A stretch of DNA of 64,000 bases from Nocardiopsis potens DSM 45234 (GTDB taxonomy: Bacteria > Actinomycetota > Actinomycetes > Streptosporangiales > Streptosporangiaceae): the NCBI RefSeq assembly GCF_000341105.1, contig NZ_ANBB01000037.1, positions 62,001 to 126,000 of the forward strand, given 5' to 3'. The notes under the pieces are model-generated. The model did no database searches and had not been told where the DNA came from. It saw only the letters and a list, made by a program, of their open reading frames with translations. The position numbers were made by a program, and so were the translations under genes. Shown one piece after another: positions 10,601-19,993 of the stretch. Positions within the stretch are counted from its first letter, which is position 1. Each line of letters begins with the position of its first letter.

Positions 10601-11644
10601 ATGACCGCAGCTCCCCAGGACCCGCCGGACCCGCCCCGAGAGCTCCGCGCCTCGGACGCGGCCGTCGCGGCCTTCGTCCACGTTCCGGCGGCGTCCGCCG
10701 CCGTCCTCGGCTGGCTCATGCTGGTGCACAGCGGCTACCCCGCGCCGATGGCCGAGAACCTGCTCATCCTCCTTCCCGTCGCAGGCGCCGCCGCTCTGGC
10801 CTCGGGGACGCACTTCAGAGTGCGCAGCGTCCCCGCCCCCTACCGGATCGGCGCCCTGGCGGCGTTCGCGTCGGCCTTCTGCGCCGCCTTCGGCATCGAC
10901 ACGGGGATCTGGTCGACGGGCCGGGAACGGCTCCTCTACCTCGCCTTCCCGGTCTCCCTGGTCTTCGCCGCGCTGCTGGCCGCGGCGAGACTGCCCCGCG
11001 GCCGGCTCCGCGTCTCGCCCGCCTGGACCTCGGGGACCGCCTGGGCGGTCGCGGCGGCGGTGCTCCTCCTCGTCGACGGAGCGGTCCGCCACGCCGAGGC
11101 GCAGGAGGAGCAGCGGCGGGCGGCCGCCGCCCTGCGCGGGTACGACACCGTGGCCGTCCTCGACGCGCCGGGGTGGCGGCTCGCCCACGCCTACCACGAA
11201 TCGGACTTCCCCGAGCTGGTCTACCGCGACCTGCTGGGCCGCACGGTCCTGCTCGGCTCCGCGCCGGGGCCGCTTCCGGAGGAGGCGGAGGAGTGGGAGC
11301 TCACCGCCGACGTCCTGGACCCCGGGAAGTGCGGCACCGGGCCGGGGGAGCCCAGTGAGGAGGAGTGCGAGGTGCGGGCGGGGATGCTCGTGGTGGAGAT
11401 GGAGGGGGCGTCCGCCGACCGCTACCTGGGCGACGACACCGACCGGTGGCCGTCCGGGTGGACGGAGGTGCGGACGGAGACCGCCGACGGGCGGTACGTG
11501 CGCCTGCGCTCGGACTCCCCGGGCGTCGACCTGGTCGGGCTCGCCGGATCGATCGAGGAGGCGGACCCCGGCGACCCGCGGGCCGACGCCGCGGAGGCGT
11601 CCTGCCTGCTCCGCTGCCCGGTGTGGCGGAACTACCACCCGTGA
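10601..11644 (+). CDS. Hypothetical membrane protein with extracytoplasmic C-terminal domain
   Basis: 347 aa, not recognised. About five hydrophobic spans (roughly residues 20-43, 53-68, 84-102, 108-127 and 147-163) precede a hydrophilic C-terminal half rich in Asp/Glu, with paired cysteines near its end (CLLRCPVW) that could form a disulfide. ATG 10601 was chosen because it begins the recognisable protein and the divergent ctaA promoter lies upstream. It stands alone between ctaA and the FAD oxidase. Confidence 0.75.
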   Translation: MTAAPQDPPDPPRELRASDAAVAAFVHVPAASAAVLGWLMLVHSGYPAPMAENLLILLPVAGAAALASGTHFRVRSVPAPYRIGALAAFASAFCAAFGIDTGIWSTGRERLLYLAFPVSLVFAALLAAARLPRGRLRVSPAWTSGTAWAVAAAVLLLVDGAVRHAEAQEEQRRAAAALRGYDTVAVLDAPGWRLAHAYHESDFPELVYRDLLGRTVLLGSAPGPLPEEAEEWELTADVLDPGKCGTGPGEPSEEECEVRAGMLVVEMEGASADRYLGDDTDRWPSGWTEVRTETADGRYVRLRSDSPGVDLVGLAGSIEEADPGDPRADAAEASCLLRCPVWRNYHP

Positions 11645-11719
11645 GCGCGGGCGGCCGGGGGAGCCGGACGCCCGAGTGCGCACGGCGCCCCGCCCGCCGA
11701 GGCGGTGCGCCGGCCCGGC

Positions 11720-13135
11720 TCACCCGGCCGGGTCGATGTTGTGGTTGCCGGAGAAGAGGTTGCCCGGGTCCCAGGCGCGCTTGGCCCTGCGCAGCCGCTC
11801 GGCGTTGACCGGGGCGTAGACGCCGAGGGCGAACGGGTCGCCGTCGGCGCGCTCGTGGAAGTTGCCGTAGGTCCCGTGCCCCTCCCCGATCGCGGACCAG
11901 GCCTTCTCCAGCCGGGCGACGTCGCCGGCGCCGCTCCCCGGGGGGAGGACCCCGGTGAAGACCGCCAGCGCCTCGGCGTCCCGCCAGCCGAACGCGGTCG
12001 CGGTGGGCGCCACCCGGCCGAACGCGCCGCCGAGGGCGCGGACGGCCAGGATCGACCCGGGGGCCTGCCCGACCAGGCCGGCCAGGCCGTCGACCACCGC
12101 GTCGTCGAGCCGGAGGAAGGCGTTGCGCTCCTCCACGACGACGTCGTCGTGGCCGGCCCCGGGCGCGTCCGCCAGGGCATGCTCCACGACGCCCTCCAGG
12201 CCGTCGGGCTCGCCCCCGTCCTGGAGCACCGATACGTAGGAGCGGCGCTCGAACCGGGTGCGGACGATCCCGGGCAGTTCGAGCAGGGGCGCGACGGCGG
12301 CGCGGGCCCGGTGCCCGTCGCCGCCGCCCCAGACGGTGAAGATCTGGCAGTTCGCCGGCGCGCCGCCTTCGGCGGGCATGGCGAAGAGGGTGGAGTTCAG
12401 CCGCTCGTCGGCGCCGCGCATGGCGTCCCGCCATCCGCGGAGCAGGGCGGCCAGGCTCTCCCGGGACGGACTGACCGCGGTGACGGTGCCGTAGTGGACG
12501 GCGGGCAGCGGGTGGGCCTGGAAGGTGAACCGGGTGACCGCGCCGAAGTTCCCGCCGCCGCCCCGCAGCGCCCAGAACAGGTCGGGGTGGTGCTCGGCGT
12601 CGGTGTGCAGCACCTCGCCGGCCGCCGTCACCACCTCGGCGGCGAGCAGGTTGTCCAGGGTCAGCCCGTGCCGGCGCACCAGCCAGCCCACGCCGCCGGT
12701 GAGCGCCAGCCCGCCCACCCCGACGCTGTCGGTGTCGCCCGAGCTGAGCGCCAGCCCGTGCGGGTGCAGCGCCCGGGCGACCTGCCGCCACACGGCGCCG
12801 CCGCCGACGTCGACGCGGCCGCCGCCGCGGACCTCGACGGAGTCCAGCCGGGACAGCAGCACCAGCACCGCGCCGGCGCGGGCGGCGAACGCGCCGTGGC
12901 CGCCGCCGCGGACCGACAGGGGCAGCCCGTTCCCGGCGGCGAACCGCACCGTCCGGGCGACGTCCGCCGCCGTGGCGGGCCGGGCGATCGCGGCCGGCGC
13001 CGCGGTGCCGCCGTCCTGGGCCGCGGCCTCGGCGAAGCCGGGCTCGCCGGGCAGCAGCACCTCGCCGTCCAGGGCGGCGCGCCACGCGGCGAGCGCGGCG
13101 GCCGGTGCGGCCGGCGGTCGGAGTTCTGCGGTCAT
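11720..13135 (-). CDS. FAD-linked oxidase, berberine-bridge-enzyme-like
   Basis: 471 aa. It has a PCMH-type FAD-binding N-terminal half with VRGGGHG (about residue 75), whose His is the usual 8-alpha covalent FAD attachment site. The Cys used for a second covalent link in bicovalent enzymes appears replaced (SSGDTDSVGVGGLALTGG), so single linkage is expected. It ends with the BBE motif NLFSGNHNIDP. Such enzymes oxidise sugars, alkaloids or polyketides; the substrate is unknown. Divergent from a TetR regulator with an operator between them. Confidence 0.88.
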   Translation of the reverse strand: MTAELRPPAAPAAALAAWRAALDGEVLLPGEPGFAEAAAQDGGTAAPAAIARPATAADVARTVRFAAGNGLPLSVRGGGHGAFAARAGAVLVLLSRLDSVEVRGGGRVDVGGGAVWRQVARALHPHGLALSSGDTDSVGVGGLALTGGVGWLVRRHGLTLDNLLAAEVVTAAGEVLHTDAEHHPDLFWALRGGGGNFGAVTRFTFQAHPLPAVHYGTVTAVSPSRESLAALLRGWRDAMRGADERLNSTLFAMPAEGGAPANCQIFTVWGGGDGHRARAAVAPLLELPGIVRTRFERRSYVSVLQDGGEPDGLEGVVEHALADAPGAGHDDVVVEERNAFLRLDDAVVDGLAGLVGQAPGSILAVRALGGAFGRVAPTATAFGWRDAEALAVFTGVLPPGSGAGDVARLEKAWSAIGEGHGTYGNFHERADGDPFALGVYAPVNAERLRRAKRAWDPGNLFSGNHNIDPAG

Positions 13136-13164
13136 GGTCGCCTTCCCCGGGTCGTCGCCACTCT

Positions 13165-13183
13165 TTGTTTGCAGTGCAAACAA
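13165..13183. promoter_or_regulatory. TetR operator between FAD oxidase and its regulator
   Basis: Perfect palindrome with 9-bp arms TTGTTTGCA and TGCAAACAA around one central base. A further half-site-like GGTTTGCAC lies at about 13189-13196. The site lies 30 bp from the oxidase start and 65 bp from the TetR start, as expected for an autorepressed divergent pair. Confidence 0.75.
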
Positions 13184-13247
13184 GGTCGGTTTGCACCGTA
13201 CACTCGTCCCGGACACCGCCACAAGCCGCCGAAGGGGGACCGGGCCG

Positions 13248-13955
13248 ATGACACCGGAGCACCGGGAACGGCGGGCGCTGAGCGTCCCGCTGATCGTGGA
13301 GGCCGCCATCGCCCTCGCCGACGAGCAGGGCCTGGACGCCGTCTCCACCCGCAGGCTCGGCGGGCGGCTCGGCACCTCCGGAATGGCCGTCTACCGCCAC
13401 GTCAGCGGCCGCGGAGAGCTGCTGGAACTGATGGTCGACGAGATCGCCGGCCGCTTCGCCTACCCCGAGCCCCGGCCCTCCTCCTGGCGCGAGGCGCTGG
13501 AGGCGGCCGGATGGCAGGACTGGCGGGCCTACCGCGCGCACCCGTGGCTGGTCGCGGCGGCGGCCGGCACCCGCCCGCGGCTCGGCCCCAACTCGCGCGC
13601 CGCGATGGAGTGGACGCTGGCCGCCCTGGACGGCTTCGGCCTCGGCTCCGCCGAGCGGCTGCACCTGCTGGGGGCCGTCGCCTCCTACGCCAGGGGCCTC
13701 GCCCTGGCCTGGATGCCCGAGGGCGGCGCCCCGCCGCCCGAGCCGCCGGACATCGCCCGGCACTGGAAGGAGCGGTTCGCCCCGGGAGGGGACCCCGCCG
13801 CGGACCACCCCCGGCTCGCCGCCGCCGTCGCGGAGCTGGCCGGCGACCGGGGCGCGCCGGGCCCCGACGCCGAGTTCGGCTTCGGCCTGGCCCGCGTCCT
13901 CGACGGGATCGAACAGCACATCGAACAGCACCTCGCCCACCGGCGCGGCCGCTGA
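13248..13955 (+). CDS. TetR-family transcriptional regulator
   Basis: 235 aa. N-terminal helix-turn-helix: residues 14-60 include ALADEQGLDAVSTRRLGGRL and the recognition helix region GTSGMAVYRHVSGRGELL. The C-terminal part looks like the TetR_C ligand-binding type seen in regulators of efflux and oxidoreductase genes. Likely represses the divergent FAD oxidase and itself through the 13165-13183 palindrome. Confidence 0.88.
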   Translation: MTPEHRERRALSVPLIVEAAIALADEQGLDAVSTRRLGGRLGTSGMAVYRHVSGRGELLELMVDEIAGRFAYPEPRPSSWREALEAAGWQDWRAYRAHPWLVAAAAGTRPRLGPNSRAAMEWTLAALDGFGLGSAERLHLLGAVASYARGLALAWMPEGGAPPPEPPDIARHWKERFAPGGDPAADHPRLAAAVAELAGDRGAPGPDAEFGFGLARVLDGIEQHIEQHLAHRRGR

Positions 13956-14179
13956 CCCCCGGCCCGCCCGCTCCCGGCCGCCGCTGAATCGGTGGCGCCG
14001 CGACCGGCCCGGACGGAGACCGGTCCGGGCCCGGCCGGCCCCGGTGCGGCGGCGGCCCGGTCGGCCGGGAGGCGCGCCGGCGCGGCGGCCGAGGGCATGA
14101 GCGGGTACCGGAGCGGGAATGCATCCGGTCTCAGCGGTCGCGGAAGCGCAGTACGCGGCAGCCGCCGGGAGGCTCGGCC

Positions 14180-15484
14180 ATGGGGGGCTATGCGACCCAG
14201 ATCGGTCTCGTCGTGCTGCTGGTGGTGATCAACGCGGCCCTCGCCGGGACCGAGATAGCGCTGGTGACGCTGCGCGCGGGGCAGATCGCGCGGCTGGAGG
14301 CGAGCGGGCCGGGAGGCAGGGCGGTGGCGCGGCTGGCCCGCGACCCCAACCGGTTCCTGGCCACCATCCAGATCGGCATCACCCTGGCCGGGTTCCTCGC
14401 CTCGGCGACGGCCGCGGTCACCCTGGCCCAGCCGCTGATCGGCCCGCTGGGGTTCCTCGGCGACGCCGCCGGGCCGGTCGCGGTCGTGCTGGTCACCGTG
14501 GTGCTCACCTTCTTCACCCTGGTCGTCGGCGAACTCGCGCCCAAGCGCATCGCGATGCAGCGGGCCGAGGCCTGGTCGGCGCTGGCCGCGCGCCCGCTGG
14601 AGCTGCTGGGCACCCTCTCCCGGCCGGCGGTGTGGCTGCTCGGCATCTCCACCGACCTGGTCGTCCGGGTGTTCGGCGGGGACCCCCGGTCCCGGGGCGA
14701 GGAGGAGATCGGCGAGGACGAGCTGCGCGCCATGGTCTCCGGGCACCGGGGCATGACGCCGACCCAGCGCACCATCATCACCGGCGCCCTGGAGCTGTCC
14801 CAGCGCCGGCTCCGGCACGTCCTGGTGCCGCGCCGGGAGGTCGACGCGGTCTCCGCCGCGGCGCCCTCCCGGGAGGCGGCGCGGATCCTCGCCGAGCACG
14901 GGCACAGCCGCGCCCCGGTGGTCCAGGGCGACGAGCTGGACGATGTGGTGGGCGTGGTGCACTGGTGCGACCTGCTGCTCAACGACGACCACGCGGGGGC
15001 GGTGGCCCGGCCGCCGATGCTGCTCCCCGACACCCTGGGGGTGCCCGCCGCGTTCCAGCGGATGACCGCCGAGCGGCAGCAGCTGGCGGTGGTCATCGGG
15101 GAGACCGGCGAGGTGGCCGGCATCGTCAGCCTGGAGGACCTGCTGGAGGAGATCGTCGGCGAGATCTACGACGAGACCGACTCCGACGTCCGGGGCGCCA
15201 CCCGGCTGGAGGACGGCTCGATCCGGCTGCCCGGCACCTTCCCGGTGCACGACCTGCCCGACGTCGGCGTCCACCCGGAGGACCTGCCGGACGGCTCCTA
15301 CGTCACGATCGCCGGGCTGGTCATCGCGCACCTGGGGCACATTCCGGAGGCGCCCGGCGAGACCGTCGACATCGGCGGCTGGCTGGCGCTGGTCGCGGCC
15401 ACCGAGGGCCGCGCCGTCACCGAGGTGATCCTCACCCCCGACGTGGCCGAGGCCGGCGAGGAGACCGGCCCTTCAGAGCGGTGA
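14180..15484 (+). CDS. CNNM/CorC-type membrane protein (hemolysin C-like) with CBS domains
   Basis: 434 aa: an N-terminal CNNM (DUF21) membrane domain with about four hydrophobic spans (residues 5-135), two CBS modules (about 195-320, including VLVPRREVDAV and VSLEDLLEEIVGEIYDE), and a C-terminal CorC_HlyC domain (about 340-415). Members are linked to Mg2+/cation transport and membrane integrity. The gene is followed directly by repeat locus 1. No partner CNNM gene is adjacent, although such genes often occur in pairs. Confidence 0.92.
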   Translation: MGGYATQIGLVVLLVVINAALAGTEIALVTLRAGQIARLEASGPGGRAVARLARDPNRFLATIQIGITLAGFLASATAAVTLAQPLIGPLGFLGDAAGPVAVVLVTVVLTFFTLVVGELAPKRIAMQRAEAWSALAARPLELLGTLSRPAVWLLGISTDLVVRVFGGDPRSRGEEEIGEDELRAMVSGHRGMTPTQRTIITGALELSQRRLRHVLVPRREVDAVSAAAPSREAARILAEHGHSRAPVVQGDELDDVVGVVHWCDLLLNDDHAGAVARPPMLLPDTLGVPAAFQRMTAERQQLAVVIGETGEVAGIVSLEDLLEEIVGEIYDETDSDVRGATRLEDGSIRLPGTFPVHDLPDVGVHPEDLPDGSYVTIAGLVIAHLGHIPEAPGETVDIGGWLALVAATEGRAVTEVILTPDVAEAGEETGPSER

Positions 15485-15589
15485 TCTCGACGGCTGTCAG
15501 TGGCTGCCGGCGGCCTTGTCGCCGAGTGGCCGCCACAACGAGGAAGGGGAATCCGGGAAGGGGGAGGGGAGCGGGAGACGCCCCACCCG

Positions 15590-17325
15590 GGCGCGGCGCC
15601 TCACGGGACCCGGTGACAGCGGCCCGGGAAGGAACGGCGCGGAGGGCGGTCGCCCGAGCACGGGCCCCACGGAGCGGGGGTTCAAGCAGGCGGCGAGGGC
15701 GGGAAGGGGCGACCGGCCAGTCGGTCGGGTGCGGCGCCCCACGAAGTGAAGGTTCAAGCGGGCGGCGAGGGCGGTGGTGGGGGACCGGCTGGTCGGTCGG
15801 GTGCGGCGCCCTGCGGGGTGGGGGTTCAGACCGGCGGCGACGGCAGCGGTAGGAGCGGGGCGGAGGCGGCCGCCCGAGGGGCGGGCCCCACGGGGTGGCG
15901 GTTCAGGCTGGCGGCGAGGGCGGTGGTGGGGACCGGCCGGTCGGTCGGGCGCGGCGCCTCACGGGGTGGCGGCTCAAACCGGCGGCGACGGCATAGGAAG
16001 GGGCGGGGCCGGGCGCCTCACCCGAGCGCGGCGTCTCGCGGAGCGAAGGTTCAAGCAGCGGCGACGGCAGCGGTGGGGGCTGGGGGCAGGTGGTCGCCCG
16101 GGCGCGGGCCCCACGGGGTGAGGGTTCAAGCGGGCGGCGAAGGCGGGGAGGGACACCGGCTGGTCGGTCGGGTGCGGCAGAGCAGGGCGGGGGCGGTCGA
16201 GGTGGGCCGGGGCGGCGGGATCGCCGTTCCCGCGTCGCCGGGGGCACCGGGGCCGGCCGCCCCTGAAACCGCCGCACCTCCCTGAACTGGATGAATACGC
16301 AGGGTGATGGCGAGGAGGGGCGCCCTGCACACCGCGAGAGCACCCCGGTGATTCCCAGGCGCGCATCCCGGCCGGGAACGGGCCCCGGAAGCCCCGAATC
16401 GTCCTGATCAGGCCGGTGGTGAAGGGTTCAAGCCGCCTGGAAGGCAGCAAAGTAGAGGCCCGAAACTCGGGCAGGGGCGGCGCGGGGGCGAGATGTCGCT
16501 TTTGTTTCCTCGAGGGGCCCCGCCCTGGCCACTCCGGGTAATCAGCGAGGGGGCGATGGGGGTCTCGGGGCTCACTACTCGCTGGTAGATGTAATCGGGG
16601 TGCTGCGGAGGTGTGCAGGGCGCCTCCTCCTTCGGCTGTTCCCTGCTGCAAACCCGGCATATAGGGATAAGGCCCCAGGTGGGCCCGCCCTCGCCTTCAC
16701 CGGGCCCCGCCCTGCTCCCCGCCGGAAGCATGTGCGGGCCGGACCGGTGAGCGCGGCGCCCGCCCCTCCTCGCCTTCGCTGCCTGCTTGAACCCTCGCCC
16801 TGTGAGGCGCCGCGCCCGGGCGATCGCCTCCGCCCTGTCCCTACCTTCGCCGTCGCCGCCCGTTTTGACCTTCGCTCCGTGGGGCGCCGCGCCGGACCGA
16901 CCAGCCGGTTCCCACTGCCGCCTTCGCCGCCCGCTTGAACCCCGACTCCGCGAGGCGCCGCACCCGGCTGGAGCGTCAAGCTCCGTCCCCCCGCTGCCGT
17001 CGCTGCTTGTCTTGACCTTCGCTCTGCGGGGCGCCGCGCCGGACCGACCGGCCGGTTCCCACTGCCGCCGTCGCCGCCTGCTTGAACCCTGACCCCGCGA
17101 GATGCCGCGCTCGGGTGAGACGCCCGCCCCGTGCCTGCCGCTGCCGTCGCCGCCTGCCTGAACCTTCGCTCTGCGGGGCGCCGCGCCGGATCGACCGGCC
17201 GGTTCCCACTGCCGCCTTCGCCGCCCGTCTTAGCCCCCGCCCCGTGGGATGCCGCGCTCGGGCGATCGCCTTCGCGCCGTTCCTTCCCGGGCCGCTGTCG
17301 CTGGGTCCCGTGGGCACCGTGCTCG
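15590..17325. repeat. Repeat locus 1: flanking tandem arrays in opposite orientation around a conserved core
   Basis: A non-coding block between two tail-to-tail genes. Left array (about 15590-16155): degenerate units marked by GGTTCAAGC followed by GGGCGGCGA and TCGGTCGGGTGCGGCG. Right array (about 16755-17325): the same units reversed, with alternating lengths of about 70 and 77 bp (unit starts near 16788, 16866, 16936, 17013, 17083, 17159, 17231). The outermost sequences form a long inverted repeat: GACAGCGGCCCGGGAAGGAA at about 15614 has its complement near 17278-17297. The open frames here are Arg/Gly/Pro-rich and not conserved between copies. Related to loci at 43680-44910 and 51060-52110. 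Confidence 0.85.
16156..16754 (-). repeat. Repeat family core, copy 1 (inverted relative to copies 2 and 3)
   Basis: About 600 bp that is the reverse complement of the cores at 43913-44523 and 51344-51939. The marker ACATCTACCAGCGAGTAG reads on the minus strand at about 16575-16592. An internal inverted repeat (about 16317-16353 and 16593-16629; GGTGCTCTCGCGGTG type) encloses about 240 bp. No reading frame is consistently preserved among the three copies. Confidence 0.8.
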
Positions 17326-17339
17326 GGAGGAGTGAGGTG

Positions 17340-18272
17340 TCAGGCCGGGTCGGGAGGGCGTTGGCCGCGGGTGGCGCCGACGCTGGCGGCCACCACGCAG
17401 CCGATGGCCAGCCACTGCCAGCCGGAGAGCACCTCGCCCAGCAGTGCCAGGCCGACCAGCGCGGCCGCCGCCGGCTCCAGGCTCATCAGGATGCCGAACA
17501 CCCGGGTCGGCATCCGGCGCAGCGCCTGCATCTCCAGCGAGTACGGCACCACCGAGGAGAGCAGGCCCACCGCCAGGCCGATCAGCAGCAGCCGCCAGTC
17601 GAGCAGGCCCGTCCCGCCTTCGGCGATGCCGGCCGGCGCCATCGCGAAGGCGCCCACCACGCTGGCGATGGCCAGCCCGGAGGTGCCGGCGAAGCGCCGC
17701 CCGGTGGACGCGCTGAGCAGGATGTAGGCGGCCCAGGCCGCCGCGGCGAGCAGGGCGAAGCCGACCCCGGCCGCGGTGATGTCGCCGTCGCTGCGGCCCA
17801 GCAGCACCACGCCGGTCCCGGCCAGCAGCACCCACAGCACGTCGATCCGGCGCCGCGAGCCCAGGATGGCCACGGTGAGCGGGCCGAGGAACTCGATGGT
17901 CACCGCGATGCCCAGCGGGATCCGGGCGATCGCCTGGTAGAGCGCGTAGTTCATGACGGCCAGGGAGAGGCCGAAGGCGACCGCCACCGCCCAGTCGGCG
18001 CGCGTACGCCCGCGCAGCACCGGCCGGGCCAGGGCGACGAGCACGATCGCGGAGGTGAGCAGCCGGAGCCAGACCACCGCGCTCGGCGGGAGCACCCCGA
18101 ACAGGTTCTTCGCGATGCCGGCGCCGGCCTGCACCGACACGATGCCGACCAGCACCATCCAGGTGGGCGGGATGTTGTCGGCGAGCCCGCGCAGGCTCCC
18201 GGCGGCGAACGGGTTGGAGAAGAGGGGCCGGCCCGGGTACTCGGGGCGGCCGGAGGCTGCTTCGGCGGTCAC
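17340..18272 (-). CDS. EamA/RhtA-type exporter (DMT superfamily)
   Basis: 310 aa with about ten hydrophobic spans arranged as two EamA repeats. The first includes LRLLTSAIVLVALARP and IARIPLGIAVTIEFLGPL; the second includes VPYSLEMQALRRMPTRVFGI and LMSLEPAAAAL, which match RhtA-like threonine/homoserine exporters. Substrate not determinable. The stop lies directly beside repeat locus 1, and the gene is divergent from arcA. Confidence 0.88.
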   Translation of the reverse strand: MTAEAASGRPEYPGRPLFSNPFAAGSLRGLADNIPPTWMVLVGIVSVQAGAGIAKNLFGVLPPSAVVWLRLLTSAIVLVALARPVLRGRTRADWAVAVAFGLSLAVMNYALYQAIARIPLGIAVTIEFLGPLTVAILGSRRRIDVLWVLLAGTGVVLLGRSDGDITAAGVGFALLAAAAWAAYILLSASTGRRFAGTSGLAIASVVGAFAMAPAGIAEGGTGLLDWRLLLIGLAVGLLSSVVPYSLEMQALRRMPTRVFGILMSLEPAAAALVGLALLGEVLSGWQWLAIGCVVAASVGATRGQRPPDPA

Positions 18273-18398
18273 GACCGATCATCCTAGGACCTGGGGGGCG
18301 CCGCCCGCTTCGGCCTCCCCCGGGTTCACCGGCGCCCCCGGGGGAATGCAGCCTTCGTCCGGAGCAGCCGGAACCCAGGAGACAGGAGAGGGGAGCGC

Positions 18399-19619
18399 AT
18401 GGTCTTCCGCGTCGCATCGGAGGTGGGGCGCCTGCGGCAGGTCATCGTGCACCGGCCCGGCCTCGAACTCAAGCGGCTCACCCCGTCCAACAAGGACGCC
18501 TTCCTCTTCGACGACGTGCTGTGGGTGAAGCGGGCCCGGGAGGAGCACGACGCCTTCGCCGCCCTGCTGCGCGGGCACGGCGTCGCGGTGCACTACTTCC
18601 ACGAACTGCTCCAGGAGGTGCTGGCGGTGCCCGAGGCCCGCGCCTTCATCCTGGGCGAGGTGGTGGACGAGCGGTTCCACGGCCCCCGGGCCGCCGACCC
18701 GCTGCGCGCCGCCCTGGACGGGATGGGCGACGAGGAGCTGCGCCGCTTCCTCATCGGCGGCATCACCAAGGCCGAGATCCTGGAGCGCTCCGCGGACCCC
18801 TCCTCGCTGTGGCTGCACTCCCTGGGCCCGGACGACTTCGTCCTCGACCCGCTGCCCAACCACCTGTTCACCCGGGACACCTCCTGCTGGCTGTACGGCG
18901 GGGTGTCGATCAACCAGATGCGGAAGAAGGCCCGGCGCCGGGAGACCGTCCACTACGAGGCGGTCTACCAGTGGCACCCGATGTTCGCCGGGGCCGGGTT
19001 CGAGGTCTGGAACCGGGGCCGGGTGCACGCCCCCGCCACCATCGAGGGCGGCGACGTGATGCCGATCGGCAACGCGTCGGTGCTGGTGGGGATGGGGGAG
19101 CGGACCCAGCCGCAGGCCGTGGAGCTGCTGGCCCGGGAGATGTTCGCCCGGGGCGGCGCGGAGCGCCTGGTCTGCCTGCGGATGCCGCACGCCCGCGCGG
19201 TGATGCACCTGGACACCGTGATGACCAACGTGGACCGGGGCGTGTTCACCGCCTACGCGGGCCTGGGGCTGCTGCCGTCGTTCACCATCGAGCCCGGCGG
19301 GGACGGCAAGGAGCTCAAGGTCACCGACCACCCGCCGGAGGACATGTACCGGGTGATCGCCGAGGCCGCCGGGGTGGACCGGCTGAAGGTGCTCACCCCG
19401 GTGCAGGACGTGTTCTCCTCCCAGCGCGAGCAGTGGGACGACGGGTGCAACGTCTTCGCCCTGGAGCCGGGGGTGGTGGTCGCCTACGAGCGGAACATGA
19501 CCAGCAACGCCCACCTGCGGGACAACGGGATCGAAGTGCTCACCATCAGCGGCGGCGAGCTGGGCCGCGGCCGCGGCGGCCCGCACTGCATGACCTGCCC
19601 TATCGAACGGGATCCGTGA
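18399..19619 (+). CDS. arcA: Arginine deiminase
   Basis: Hydrolyses L-arginine to citrulline and ammonia. 406 aa with guanidino-modifying-enzyme motifs: [28 protein letters not shown] and the catalytic Cys near the C-terminus in GGPHCMTCP (C397). Start ATG preceded by AGGAGAGGGGAG. No arcB, arcC or arginine/ornithine antiporter is adjacent, so it is not part of a local ADI pathway operon. The 3' end overlaps the convergent small membrane gene by 20 bp. Confidence 0.95.
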   Translation: MVFRVASEVGRLRQVIVHRPGLELKRLTPSNKDAFLFDDVLWVKRAREEHDAFAALLRGHGVAVHYFHELLQEVLAVPEARAFILGEVVDERFHGPRAADPLRAALDGMGDEELRRFLIGGITKAEILERSADPSSLWLHSLGPDDFVLDPLPNHLFTRDTSCWLYGGVSINQMRKKARRRETVHYEAVYQWHPMFAGAGFEVWNRGRVHAPATIEGGDVMPIGNASVLVGMGERTQPQAVELLAREMFARGGAERLVCLRMPHARAVMHLDTVMTNVDRGVFTAYAGLGLLPSFTIEPGGDGKELKVTDHPPEDMYRVIAEAAGVDRLKVLTPVQDVFSSQREQWDDGCNVFALEPGVVVAYERNMTSNAHLRDNGIEVLTISGGELGRGRGGPHCMTCPIERDP

Positions 19620-19977
19620 CCGGCTCCGCGGTCTCCGCGGCCGGCGGCCCCCCGGCCGCGGGCCGCACCCGGCGCAGCCCGCCGACCGCTGCGACCAGCA
19701 GCAGCGCCCAGGCGGCCGCCTCCAGCCCGGGCTGCACCAGGATCATCGCCAGCCCGACCTCGGTGCGCCCGCCGATCCCGGCGCCGGCCTGGGCCAGCAG
19801 CCAGCCGAACGGCAGCGCCGCCGCGGCCAGCTGCACCGCCAGCGCGGCCCACACCAGCCCGCGCCGGGCCGGCCTCCGCCGCACCAGCAGCACCGCGCCG
19901 ACCGCGAACAGCACCGCGGCGGGCCCGACCGCCCGCACCACCGCAACCCAGGGAACGTCGATGAACTCCACCGGCAC
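19600..19977 (-). CDS. Small hypothetical membrane protein
   Basis: 125 aa, not recognised. Three to four hydrophobic spans (roughly residues 10-32, 40-62, 75-100) and a short Pro/Ala/Glu-rich tail that overlaps the 3' end of arcA. It follows the HicB-like gene after 17 bp on the same strand, so the two may be co-transcribed. Confidence 0.55.
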   Translation of the reverse strand: MPVEFIDVPWVAVVRAVGPAAVLFAVGAVLLVRRRPARRGLVWAALAVQLAAAALPFGWLLAQAGAGIGGRTEVGLAMILVQPGLEAAAWALLLVAAVGGLRRVRPAAGGPPAAETAEPVTDPVR

Positions 19978-19993
19978 ACCCTACGGGGACGGC

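Noticed and set aside
16156-16754. Insertion sequence with transposase
   Set aside because: No transposase-like coding frame and no clear target duplication; at most a non-autonomous element.
15516-17317. Many 70-230 aa open frames in repeat locus 1
   Set aside because: Arg/Gly/Pro-rich, lacking ribosome sites, and frames change between the three repeat copies, so they are by-products of GC-rich repeats.
15590-17325. CRISPR array
   Set aside because: The repeats are degenerate, without uniform short repeats and unique spacers, and no cas gene is present.
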